Source of the DNA: Portulaca oleracea
Lineage: Eukaryota > Streptophyta > Magnoliopsida > Caryophyllales > Portulacaceae
DNA: 64,000 nucleotides
Reading direction: 5' to 3'
Assembly (NCBI GenBank): GCA_029582165.1
Contig: CM055877.1
Span: forward strand, 36,724,749-36,788,748
A model generated the notes under the pieces. That model was given only the letters and a program-made list of their open reading frames with translations, did no database searches and had not been told where the DNA came from. A program made the translations under genes and the position numbers. Every line of letters starts with the position of its first letter. The stretch's first letter is position 1. Positions 1-9,972 of this stretch are shown here, in pieces.

Positions 1-264
1 AATTAAAGCAAGGAATGGAAATCTAGAATGAACAATGAAATTAGAGACAAGAAATTATACCTTTGATGACTAATCTTCAATAAACCTTCAATCTATACTT
101 GAATTTCCCCAGAACAAACAAGAAATTGTGGTTTGGATTACCATGAATCCCCCAAATTCTCACTAGTAAGTAGAATTGGAGTTCCTTGACCCTCCTCCCC
201 ACTAAAAATGGAGTTGATTGTGGCTAACACTATAAAGCTTGGAAAACAAGTCAACAATGGAAAT

Positions 265-298
<34 letters not shown>

Positions 299-1143
299 AT
301 GTAAAACTTCAATGGAAACTTGCTTGAATTGAGAAAGCTTGAGAAAGTTTGAATACAAATGCTAGAAATCAATGAAAGCTTGAAGAACAATGAAGAACAA
401 TTTAAAACTTGAAGAACAATTAAGAGAGATTAAAGCAAATAAAGGAAAGCAATTAAATCTAATTCTACTCCTAAACTACCTAGGCTAATTGAGAATTTGG
501 ATTAATACAAGTGGGTATTTATAGAAGAAGGAAAAATACAACCCAAAACCCTAGAAATAATTCTCAGCACGCGTAGCAATTTCTCCGCAGACAGAGTGGC
601 TCGGGCGAGCCACCCTCTGGCTCGGGTGAGCCAGCGTTCCGGCTGGTGTTTTTGTTGCTTCAGAAGCGTGGCTCGGGCGAGCAAGCGTTCTGGGCCGTTT
701 TTCCATCCGACTTCAAATGCGCATAACTTCTTCATCCGAACTCCGTTTTAGGCCCGTAAGATATCGATGGAAAGCTCTCGGTGTGTACTTTATGCTCCCA
801 AAATTGCAGAGCTATCGGAGTTGTAACGAAGGAGTTATGACCCAAAGGGTGAAGGCACACGTATTTCAAACCTTTGAGTTTGTACCGTTCCCCTGTTTTG
901 CGCCAATCTTGATATGGAATTTCCAACTTCGGTTTCGCCTTGGCTCTCGGCTCGGGTTGACTTGGTTTGACTCGGGAAATAGCTCGGGATTCCCTAAAAA
1001 CCTTCAATTAAGCCCAAACTTCTTCTAACTCCTTATTTTCCTACAAAACACTAAATCATTATATCTAATATATAAATAGGGGTTAAAACAAGCAAATATA
1101 CCCTATAAAAGAGAAGAAATTCGGCTCGAAACGAGGCCGAACA
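1..1143 (-). repeat. TG1 3' LTR (partial)
   Basis: Matches 5192-6354 of the 5' LTR almost base for base. The window begins about 200 bp into the LTR. It contains a GA microsatellite (about 267-294), a TATA-like TATAAATA on the minus strand (516-523) and palindromes of the TGGCTCG/CGAGCCA type (about 593-690). It lacks a 32-bp duplication that is present in the 5' LTR. Confidence 0.9.
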
Positions 1144-3101
1144 CCACTCCAACACAAGGGTTTGCTCTTGAGCAAACTAAAAACGAAGAAAAGGACTAAA
1201 AAGAAAAACTAAAAAACCTAACTCACTTTCGCAGGAATCGCGGATGCATTTAGCACATGTATCAAGCCCTTTAAATCCCCCGGTAGCCCGGGTGGACGAG
1301 GTAGGTCTCGTGAGGGTTTATAGCAACTAGACCCACAACAGCCATAGATAAAGGAAAGAGGGAAAGAAAAAGAAATGAAAACCGAAAAACGAAACAAAAC
1401 AAAAGCAAAGAAGATATTCCCGTCCCCAATCATGCACCTAGTTCCCAAACCCGCCTCAACAATCAATTGGAAGAAGCAAGTATAAACAAATTAAGACACG
1501 AAGGTTGGAAAACTGCCAATCTTTGAGATTTTGAACCAAAACACTTCCTGATGAGCAAATCACCTCGTGCATATGTGCAAGTGGGCTTTAGTCGGTCCTT
1601 CCTATCCTAAACCAGACAATCAGAGTTGTTCTGATGCTCAAGCTCGGGATTATCTATCCTACTTCACTCTTGGTTTTTCTTTCAACCTCTCTTTCTTTCT
1701 TTTTCTTACACCACTCTTTTCTTTCTTTTTCTTCTCTTTTTTTACTTTTCTCTTTCTTACCATTCTTTTGCTCAAATCTTTTTTTCCTTTTTCTTGCTTC
1801 GCTCTTTTCTTTCTTTTTCAAAACCTATGCTCTTTTCTTTACACTCAATCAGTTTTGTGTCTTTTAGAGCGTTTGTGTCGGGTTTTGCGGGATTTAAGCA
1901 CCGGCCTTCGCAAAGGGTTACCCTCTCTGCTGGGTTTCTCCATACGTGAGTCATTGCACTTAAGGGGCATAGGGTGCCGATCCACCCAAACCAACCCATG
2001 ACGGTAGGCCCGACAGTAATTATTTAATGCATTAATTAAGAGCTTAAGCAATTGAACAACTAAAACCGTCTAACTTAGGTAAGAATTCATAGTCAAAGCG
2101 TGTAAGAATTGAGGATTCCGCTTTCCCATTCCATGTAAAGGTCTAATAGAGATAATTCATGGCAAAAATCCTTCCTAAGGCCCATCATTATTCATACCGG
2201 CCGCTTCCAACTGACTAAATCAGCCGATTAGACAACTATCTACACAACTGTGAACGGAAACATCCTCAAAAAGAAAAACAACTTTTGGGTTTTTCACAAC
2301 ATTTCTCCCCTTTTTATTTTCACACGCAAAATATTTTTAGATTTTTTGACACAAACTAAGAAAAACAAAAACAAAAGACTCAAAAACTAGGTGATCTACC
2401 CATGACAAATGGAAAAGACCCCCCCCCCAACTCCAACACAAGACATCACAATGTCTCCATTCTGAGAAGGGTGTCTCAAGTAAGGTAGAAAACCAAGAAA
2501 AGCATATATACAAACACTTATCACATAAAAAGCGGTGGCGACCCGAGCCTACGGCTCAACAACAAAATATATCCAACATTCACACTCAAGGGTTCGCCGA
2601 AAAAGAAAATCAAGCATGCATCATGGATCATCGATATATTCACATAAAGAGAGGGTGGAAAGAAGTTACCTCGAAGTCTTCAATCAAGCATATTCAATCC
2701 ACGATCCAAGGAACATCACACCAAGGTTAGAAATAAACAAGAAAAGCATATTATGTGCGATGGTTCACATGCAAGATCAAAAGGAAAAACAAACTATACA
2801 AGACACTAAGGACTAATGAACTAAGAAAACAAACTAAAATATTTACAAAACGAGTCTTTTTTTTTTCTTTTCTTAGACTCGAATACCGGAATACATACTA
2901 CCCTCCCACTCCAACACAAAGAGGTTGTCGTGTCCTCAAAATGGAAACAGAAGTAGGTAAGCAAGCACCCCAAAATAAAAAGAAAATGACACACACAAAA
3001 AGAAAATAAAAGAAGAAAAGAAAGACCAACTCACTAATTATACAAGAAGGGTGAGGAAGGATATTACCTCAAAGGTATCTTATCAAGAAATTCACTCTTT
3101 C
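1144..3101 (-). other. TG1 3' untranslated region, no gene
   Basis: No convincing reading frame. Read on the minus strand from the gene towards the LTR it holds a C/G-run with an imperfect hairpin (about 2419-2470), pyrimidine/purine-rich low-complexity tracts (about 1660-1830), a block conserved in all Athila-like elements here (about 1250-1330), and a hairpin (1160-1177, arms GTTTGCTC/GAGCAAAC) just before the purine-rich tract that abuts the LTR. The same order is seen in TG2 at 51471-53418. Confidence 0.7.
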
Positions 3102-4811
3102 TCACCTCAAGATATCGGGCATCATGTAAGAACCATTCAACGCCCGGAGTAACAAATCATGCATCCTCTCATGCATCTCAGAATGGTGGTGGTAAGAGCA
3201 CACTCGCAATAGCACATAAACAAACATTAGTGCCCTTAACAATTTATCAAATGCCTTAGAAAAGTCATAGAACTGATGAAATTCATGAATATACAAGACT
3301 TTTCTAGGCACGGTGAAAGAAGACATGACAAATGGATCCTCCCATTGACTCGTAAATGGAGATTGGGTATACAAATCAACGGAAGGAGGCAATACAACAC
3401 ATTTCTGAACATGCTCATGCGAAGACTTGGATGCAAATAATGGTTCAAACTCAATTTCCATGCAATTTTCATCAATCACAAATTCTAAATCACCACTCTC
3501 ATCCAAATAATTATCACAATCGTCAATAGGTAATAAGGAAAATAGAGGGTTAGACCACATCATAACACTCCCAACATCACACACAAGCACATCTTCATCT
3601 TCATCAATATCAAACTCACTAAAAGAACTATCAACATCAAAAGACAAAGGTGCATCATCCAAAGCAACATCAAAAGTGAAAGTGGAAGGTTCAGGGTCAT
3701 AACTTATCGTGAATGACTCATAAAGCATGTCATCATCAACAACCAAGTTCAAACAATCATGATCAATCCCCAAAGAATTATGCTCATCATCACAGTTATG
3801 CACATCAATGGACTCACATACAAGGGTAGCTAATGCCTCACTAATGCAATGATCCTCAATGAAAGTGAACAAATCGTTATCAAGCACACATTCAATCACT
3901 ACAGATTCAATTTCACTCTCAACAAGATCATGCTCATTTACATCATGACATTCACTAAACTCAATCTTTTCTTCACATAAAGGCATGGACAAGGGTGTGG
4001 ACAATAGTTCATCATCTAGCATGTTTTCAACTAATTCTACATCATCACACACAAAATCATCATGTTCCTCATGCTCATTAGGTGGCGCTGGAGCTAAGGA
4101 ATTACTAAGTAGTCCAAGGCATGGTCGGTTATAATAGTCATCATCCTCATCATACACAGAAAAATCAACTTGCATTTCAGGACTAAAAGACGATGAATGA
4201 CCTACTTCAACATTCGAATCAACCATTTGTGAAGACGGAGTCTCTACCCTATGATTACTCTCATGGACAAATTCACGTATATACTCATTCATGTTCGCAC
4301 ATAATTTTTCTACTTCTGCCTTGAAGGAAACCACTGTAGCTTGCAAACAAGAAATTGAACTATGATACGGCGAATCACACAAGGAGCACACGGAAGGAGA
4401 CCCGACATCGGCACTTTGGGAAAGATCATAACAGTTTTCCACATATCCCCCATCATAAGATTGATCATCAACATACACGGGGTATTCACATGATTGTTCA
4501 GTTTCGGTCCCAAAGGGTGGTGCATAAGGAGGTTGGAAGCTAGGACTAACATTTTGTTGTTCAAACTCATAGGAATCCCTAGACAACCATTCAAGTAACT
4601 CCCATGCTTTTTCTTCACTTAAACAAGAAAACTCGTAATAATCTAAAAGGTTTCGGGTCTTATAATTCACACCCTCACTAATAATTCCCAAAAGAGATAA
4701 TGTATCATAAAAGATACCATATAATTCACATTGAACACGGCAGTCATGCAATCTAGCAAAATACTTCCAAAATATTTCATGCTCAAATTGAGGGAATTGG
4801 GGACTATCCAT
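3102..4811 (-). CDS. Truncated-Gag zinc-knuckle acidic protein of TG1, 569 aa
   Basis: Uninterrupted 569-codon frame starting at the first ATG after the primer site. Residues about 14-85 resemble the C-terminal half of the retrotransposon Gag domain: an FY..L segment, a ..RNLLDY segment, then ..EEKAWELLEWL, aligning with ASGGTFLKKTAEEA of the Athila Gags elsewhere in this window. The N-terminal half of that domain is absent. Residues 142-155 form a perfect CX2CX4HX4C zinc knuckle (4347-4388), typical of nucleic-acid binding in Gag. A possible coiled coil follows (about 156-185), then a long Asp/Glu-rich region (about 200-490) and a hydrophobic/amphipathic C-terminus. No protease, RT or integrase motif. 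The paralogue at 49839-51470 keeps the frame with mostly multiple-of-three indels, suggesting past coding constraint. A role in RNA packaging is an inference; the acidic region has no function I recognise. Confidence 0.8.
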   Translation of the reverse strand: MDSPQFPQFEHEIFWKYFARLHDCRVQCELYGIFYDTLSLLGIISEGVNYKTRNLLDYYEFSCLSEEKAWELLEWLSRDSYEFEQQNVSPSFQPPYAPPFGTETEQSCEYPVYVDDQSYDGGYVENCYDLSQSADVGSPSVCSLCDSPYHSSISCLQATVVSFKAEVEKLCANMNEYIREFVHESNHRVETPSSQMVDSNVEVGHSSSFSPEMQVDFSVYDEDDDYYNRPCLGLLSNSLAPAPPNEHEEHDDFVCDDVELVENMLDDELLSTPLSMPLCEEKIEFSECHDVNEHDLVESEIESVVIECVLDNDLFTFIEDHCISEALATLVCESIDVHNCDDEHNSLGIDHDCLNLVVDDDMLYESFTISYDPEPSTFTFDVALDDAPLSFDVDSSFSEFDIDEDEDVLVCDVGSVMMWSNPLFSLLPIDDCDNYLDESGDLEFVIDENCMEIEFEPLFASKSSHEHVQKCVVLPPSVDLYTQSPFTSQWEDPFVMSSFTVPRKVLYIHEFHQFYDFSKAFDKLLRALMFVYVLLRVCSYHHHSEMHERMHDLLLRALNGSYMMPDILR

Positions 4812-4969
4812 AACTCTTTTTTTTATTTTTCTAATTTTCTATTTTTTTTATTTTTTTTTCTCACTTTTTTTTCGATATTCAATTTTTTTCGCTACATTTT
4901 TCTAGCATAATCAAGAAAGTAATAAACTATGTACACATAAACCAATAGCCTAATCTACCAAATAACGCC

Positions 4970-4988
4970 ATCCCCGGCAACGGCGCCA
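4970..4988 (-). promoter_or_regulatory. TG1 primer-binding site for tRNA-Asp
   Basis: On the minus strand, one base after the LTR, lies TGGCGCCGTTGCCGGGGAT, complementary to the 3' end of plant tRNA-Asp(GUC) including CCA. The same primer is used by the Athila elements A, B and H in this window. Confidence 0.9.
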
Positions 4989-4989
4989 T

Positions 4990-5455
4990 TGTTCGGTTGT
5001 AATTTTTGTGGTTTTATAAGTAAGGATTGTCGATCTCAGGGATGGGTGTTAGGCTTGATTAAGGTAAATCGGTTTGTGTAAAGGGGTTTTTCTCAATGCA
5101 GAAAGCAATAAATTATGTAAATGAAGCAATAAACTAATCTAGACAAGATAATAATAAAGAAAGCAATTAAAAGCATGAAATCAAATAAAGCAATTAAAGC
5201 AAGGAATGGAAATCTAGAATGAACAATGAAATTAGAGACAAGAAATTATACCTTTGATGACTAATCTTCAATAAACCTTCAATCTACACTTGAATTTCCC
5301 CAGAACAAACAAGAAATTGTGGTTTGGATTACCATGAATCCCCCAAATTCTCACTAGTAAGTAGAATTGGAGTTCCTTGACCCTCCTCCCCACTAAAAAT
5401 GGAGTTGATTGTGGCTAACACTATAAAGCTTGGAAAACAAGTCAACAATGGAAAT

Positions 5456-5497
<42 letters not shown>

Positions 5498-6354
5498 AGA
5501 GAAAGCATGTAAAACTTCAATGGAAACTTGCTTGAATTGAGAAAGCTTGAGAAAGTTTGAATACAAATGCTAGAAATCAATGAAAGCTTGAAGAACAATG
5601 AAGAACAATTTAAAACTTGAAGAACAATTAAGAGAGATTAAAGCAAATAAAGGAAAGCAATTAAATCTAATTCTACTCCTAAACTACCTAGGCTAATTGA
5701 GAGTTTGGATTAATACAAGTGGGTATTTATAGAAGAAGGAAAAATACAACCCAAAACCCTAGAAATAATTCTCAGCACGCGTAGCAATTTCTCCGCAGAC
5801 AGAGTGGCTCGGGCGAGCCAGCGTTCTGGCTGGTGTTTTTGTTGCTCGAAGTGGCTCGGGCGCAAGCGTTCGCGCTTTTTCCTGCCGACTTCAAATGCGC
5901 ATAACTTCTTCATCCGAACTCCGTTTTAGGCCCGTAAGATATCGATGGAAAGCTCTCGGTGTGTACTTTAAGCTCCCAAATTTTCATAGCTATCGGAGTT
6001 GTAACGAGGAGTTATGACCCAAAGGGTGAAGGCACACGTATTTCAATCCTTTGAGGTTGTACCGTTCCCCTGTTTTGCGCCAATCTTGATATGGAATTTC
6101 CAACTTCGGTTTCGCCTTGGCTCTCGGCTCGGGTTGACTTGGTTTGACTCGGATCTCGGCTCGGGTTGACTTGGTTTGACTCGGGAAATAGCTCGGGATT
6201 CCCTAAAAACCTTCAATTAAGCCCAAACTTCTTTTAACTCCTTATTTTCCTACAAAACACTAAATCATTATATCTAACATATAAATAGGGGTTAAAACAA
6301 GCAAATATATAACCTATAAAAGAGAAGAAATTCGGCTCGAAACGAGGCCGAACA
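4990..6354 (-). repeat. TG1 5' LTR
   Basis: 1365 bp, ends TGTTCGG...CCGAACA on the plus strand as written. It carries the GA microsatellite (about 5456-5500), a TATAAATA box on the minus strand (5724-5731), palindromes TGGCTCG/CGAGCCA (about 5803-5880) and a 32-bp tandem duplication (6122-6153 and 6154-6185). Confidence 0.92.
5724..5731 (-). promoter_or_regulatory. TATA box of TG1 5' LTR
   Basis: TATAAATA on the minus strand, roughly 70-80 bp downstream of the palindrome cluster. The same box sits at 516-523, 48855-48862 and 54083-54090 in the other three copies of this LTR. Confidence 0.7.
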
Positions 6355-6362
6355 CCAATCTA

Positions 6363-6724
6363 ACAAAAAATTACTTAAGGGTGCCCTAACTTTTAGTGAA
6401 ATGTTTTTCCGGTACCCCAACTTTTAAAAACTAATTTTGGGGTACCCTAACTTTTAGAATTAGAAATAATTAGGTGAATTTCCGGTCAATGATTTGAATT
6501 CACCGGTGAGTTTTAGGTGGGAAATTGATTAAGTGTTTTTGTGGACAAAAATGTCGTTTGTTTTTGTGGACAAAAATGATTTGAATCAATCGGAGTTTCG
6601 CAAGAAATTCACCTAGTAATTTGTAATCCTAAAAGTAAGAGTACCCCAAAATTAGTTTTGAAAAGTTAGGGTACCAAAAAATTGTTTCTTCAAAAGTTAG
6701 GGTACCTCTAAGTAGTTTTTTGCT
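6363..6724. mobile_element. 362-bp MITE-like element with long terminal inverted repeats
   Basis: The outer roughly 125 bp on each side are imperfect inverted copies. Each arm contains three spaced iterations of a GGTACCCTAACTTTT-like motif, about 30 bp apart. The element is flanked by AATCTA at 6357-6362 and 6725-6730, probably the target-site duplication (possibly 8-9 bp with a mismatch). No coding capacity. Long arms would suit a Mutator-like origin, but the superfamily is not certain. It inserted only a few bases from the end of TG1. Confidence 0.75.
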
Positions 6725-6730
6725 AATCTA

Positions 6731-7865
6731 AACGGCGTGTGAAATAAACTAAAATATTGTTTGCTTGGTTTCTCCCCGAAGGGAGAGAACTAGGAAAATA
6801 AAACCTATACTCAAAACGTTGGATGCCCCCTTTGATAATGGAGGTACAGGGTTTTTATTCTCCCCCGAAGGGAGAGAATTATCGTCAAAACCCTAAACTA
6901 ATAATATCATAAAACGATGCAGCGCACGTTTTTTTTATAACCGAGACGGAGACGGAAGACGGATCAAACGCGGCCAGCGGGAAGAAAACGCAGCCAGTGT
7001 ATAGTGTCGGCTCACGCCCCACACTTTTTGTCCTGGACGCTGCCACCGAGCGAATAGTCGCTGCCAGCGTTTGTTGGTTCTTGGGCGCTGGCGGCTATGA
7101 AAAACGTTGTTGGGGGGCCGCTACACGCTACCAGCGTGTAGTTGTGATGTCCGATCAAGAGTTGATGCTGCGTTGCTGCTGATCGTGTACTTGTGGTTGC
7201 CGTGATGATCATTGATGATGGGCGCTGATGGATGATCATGAGGCGCTGTGGGGTTGAAGTTGATTGGAGTTGGGTCGATGATGATCAAGATGATCATGAT
7301 GATGTATGAAGGTCTGCTGATGTTGGCGTGGAATGTTGCTGTGGTGAAGGAGATGCGAAGCTGGTGATGTTTGATCATGATGATGACCAAGGCATGGAGT
7401 GTGTGGTACTGTTGTTCTTCATGATGATTTGAGCTACTGCTGTGAGTTAGGCCGAGAATTGCAATTGGGCCAGCCTCTTCTTTATCTTTTTAATTCTCTT
7501 CTCTTCTTCAATTATTTCCTTCTTCCATTTCTTCTTCTTTTTCCTCACTTTTCTTGGTTTTTAGGGGAATTTCATTAAAATCTGCAAAATATACCAATTC
7601 CCGACCAAGTGAAGAATATTACAGAATTTAATATAGAAAGACTAAATTATAATACAAAATCGACTAAAATATACAAGTTAATTACCTAAAAATACCTAAA
7701 AATATCTATATAAAATTCACTTATCACTCTGTTACCTGTTTCTCCTGCTTAAGAGTGGCGAGGAGGACATCTTAACGAGCTCCTGGAACCTGGTAAATTT
7801 ACATGGGAGTGAGCCTCGTTATCTTCATCACCAGCAGCCGGCATCGGACCCCGATATTGGCCGTT
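6731..7865 (+). other. Internal non-coding sequence of Tat-type element G
   Basis: No gene recognised. Two copies of a short palindrome (CTCCC-CGAA-GGGAG type) occur near 6770 and 6865. A GC-richer stretch at 6900-7150 is followed by a cluster of GATGATCATGATG-like repeats (7200-7440), which explains the spurious reading frames there, and then by pyrimidine-rich and AT-rich DNA (7480-7735). I assign it to G because nothing separates it from the PMD gene and polypurine tract of G; the upstream part of G is not visible. Confidence 0.4.
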
Positions 7866-9854
7866 TTAAAAGTTTTGATCAATGAACTCTCGGGTCGTAA
7901 TGCCTTCCCTTAACAGAACGCAGATGTGGGCATACGCTTGCTGGACGAAAGGAAGATCCATAAGAATCAATGGTGCAGGATAAAGGGTAGTCAAATATGC
8001 AACTTACCAGGTTTGCATCAAAGAACTGCAGCACTTCATGATTGTTAGTCACGAGCGGGATGAATCCAAACAGCATATCTTCACCTCCCACCTGCTCAGG
8101 TTCCTCTGCATGCTGGTCCAGAAGAGGATCATAATATCCTCCCGGCTACAGAAGGGCAAATATCGTTAGGATGCCAGAAATCCACAATATTAATACAAAA
8201 ACAGAGGAAATGCTAAAACCTGAGCAAAAGCAAGGCGTACTCTGTGCTGAAAAGCTGCCTTTTCCAAGTCATCCGTCGGTACGATAAAAATTGACCACTG
8301 GTTCACCAGCTATCAGCCGAGCCATTTCATCCGCCGCCAAGGCTTGCCTATCAAAGATGAGCTCGGGAGGATCCATGGGAACTCTGGGAGGCCACTCCCC
8401 AGTATGTTGAAAGAAGAAGCGTTCCCCCAGATAGAAGGTGAGACTAGAAGGACCTTCCAACAACAAACGACGCTCGCTTGCTTCCCTTGCAAGACGAATA
8501 TCATAATGAAGGTCCTCCGTATTATATCCATTCCATGGGAATCGGACAATGTCCTCCTACGGTGACGGTCATCAATAAAAGCTCGAAAGGAGAAAAGTGC
8601 AGTATCAAGAAAAATGCAAGACATACCGGTATGAGGTTGTCGATAATCCTCCTAAGCCTGTTCAAATCCTTGAAATGGAATTTTGATCGATGGTAGCCTG
8701 ATGCTTCAAACCATCGCCGAGCAGCTGGAACGTGCATATCGCCGTTGTTAGCTCCAACAACTGCAGGAAGGAAATAGGCCATAACCCACACCTGCACACA
8801 ATGGAAGGTTCTTAGTAAAAAAGAAACTTGCCCCTTACAAATTTCTAATAGAAAAAATCTTGGAGCATACCTCCAAGACTCGCCAAAGGCTACTCCCCAG
8901 GTTGAGCTTCTTAAACTCCGTCGCCCTTGTACGCGCCACTGTCACAACCGGTAGGTCGATAGGCAACTCTCATTCCCCTGACCAAATGGGCGTAACCAGT
9001 AGCAGCCCAATTGAGAGATCTCATCTCGTTGAAATTCAGGAGGTGGTGCGCCCAGGAGAGAGTGATTGTGTCTCCGCGGTTTGCAAAAATTTTTGCCCAG
9101 GAAGAAGAAAGCTCCCAAACCCTTCGCTTTTTATAACAGCCACCAGGTGCGTATATCGCAGGCCGCCAATTCGTCCCGCCAGTAAGGTAACAGGTTGCAA
9201 AAGCGCATGAACGCGAGGGTCAACATCCTTTTAAAACTCTAGTAGCTGGCCGCCCCAGCTAAGACCTGTAATCATCACAAAGTCAAAAGGAGTGCGCATC
9301 ATCTCCCCAACTGGGAGGTGAAAAGAGTTTGTGGTGTCCCAGAAACTCTCCACGATAGCTCAGCCATATGTCCTCTTGCTACTACGGATCTTCCATGCCC
9401 TCAAGCAGTCTAGAAAAGGACCAAATCCAACATCCCTCACGACGCTCGAATAAAATGCACCCACCTTCGCATGGAAGGATAAGGTTATTACACCTTGAAT
9501 ACTCCCACATGCCTTGAAAGAGTCTTTCTACAGTGAGGACAAAAAGGAGAATCTAAGATGTAAAGTACTTCAAGCAAAATTCAAAGTAACTAAGGTTGCT
9601 TTAGAATTCAACTTAAAAGTACAACAGTAAATAGCATGTAAAGCAACTGCAAAAGTGAAACATGCTATATGAAGTTAGGAGGAGCATACCGAGTCATGAG
9701 AACGAAAGAACCATGCGTGCTCATCTTAGTGAAAGACCAACTGAGCCGGAATGAAATCCCTGCTAGGATACTCTCGCTACACTGTTCTTGCATACAAACG
9801 CTCTTGAACCGCTGGTTGAGTGGCGTGTCTGCGACCCCTTCCAAAGAAATTCAT
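7866..9854 (-). pseudogene. Spliced plant mobile domain (PMD) gene relic, antisense in element G
   Basis: Six exons on the minus strand can be traced: 9854-9690, 9527-8871, 8791-8627, 8556-8220, 8145-8008 and 7940-7866 (ends in TAA). All five introns begin GT and end AG, are 162, 79, 70, 74 and 67 bp long, and split codons in phase 0. The predicted product is about 510 residues. Exon 2 carries the PMD signature (aminotransferase-like plant mobile domain): a SFWDTTNSFHLPVGEM block (9252-9349 region) and, in a shifted frame, LNWAATGYAHLVRGM. Exon 4 continues with a DIVRFPW and a YLGERFF...VPMDPP segment. Breaks: two stops in exon 1, a TGA and TAA plus further stops and at least one frameshift in exon 2, and one base too many in exon 4 at a T-run. 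PMD proteins are known both as cellular silencing factors and as transposon-borne extra genes, including in Tat elements. Here its position 1.3 kb before the polypurine tract, in antisense, favours the latter. Confidence 0.7.
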
Positions 9855-9965
9855 CCTTTCACAGCAAGGTTCCAAAACACCCAAAAGATCTTTTAGAGAG
9901 AGAATAAGAACTAAGATAAGAAACTCGGCTATGGATAATGAAGGAATGTCGAGCTTTAAGCCTCA

Positions 9966-9972
9966 TTTTATA
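9966..9972 (-). promoter_or_regulatory. TATA-like box upstream of the PMD gene relic
   Basis: TATAAAA on the minus strand about 110 bp upstream of the proposed ATG (9854), the usual spacing for a plant promoter plus short leader. It suggests the antisense gene had its own promoter inside the retrotransposon. Confidence 0.45.

Larger units (their letters stand above)
1..6354 (-). mobile_element. TG1: gag-only non-autonomous LTR retrotransposon, 3' LTR cut by window edge
   Basis: Two near-identical copies of one LTR (1-1143, truncated; 4990-6354) flank a 3.85-kb interior holding one long minus-strand gene and no protease, RT or integrase. The LTR ends in a 7-bp inverted repeat (TGTTCGG / CCGAACA). 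A tRNA-Asp primer site follows the 5' LTR. The same element occurs complete, with a target-site duplication, at 48244-54833 (TG2), which fixes boundaries and orientation. The flank to the right of the 5' LTR reads CCAAT (6355-6359); the matching left copy would lie outside the window. This is a gag-only (TR-GAG type) element by gene content; lineage placement near Athila is inferred from shared 3' sequence and primer site. Confidence 0.9.

Noticed and set aside
502..735. Small reading frames repeated in the TG LTRs (also 5710-5913, 48670-48876, 53877-54104)
   Set aside because: Their repeated WLARAR-like residues come from the TGGCTCG palindromes and they vary in length with them; no sign of protein constraint.
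1567..2001. Phe/Leu/Ser-rich frames at 1.6-2.0 kb and 52.6-53.0 kb
   Set aside because: They translate pyrimidine-rich tracts of the TG 3' region; not conserved as protein between TG1 and TG2.
4970..4988. Possible tRNA-Asp gene fragment
   Set aside because: Only the complement of the tRNA 3' end is present, next to an LTR; it is a primer-binding site. Same for 15141, 19115, 54953 and the initiator-Met site at 31504.
7012..7390. Antisense frames rich in His/Ile/Met
   Set aside because: Encoded by GATGATCATGATG-like repeats; low complexity.
8860..9210. Plus-strand frame of 116 codons opposite the PMD exon 2
   Set aside because: Shadow of the antisense exon; crosses the predicted intron boundary and has no recognisable domain.
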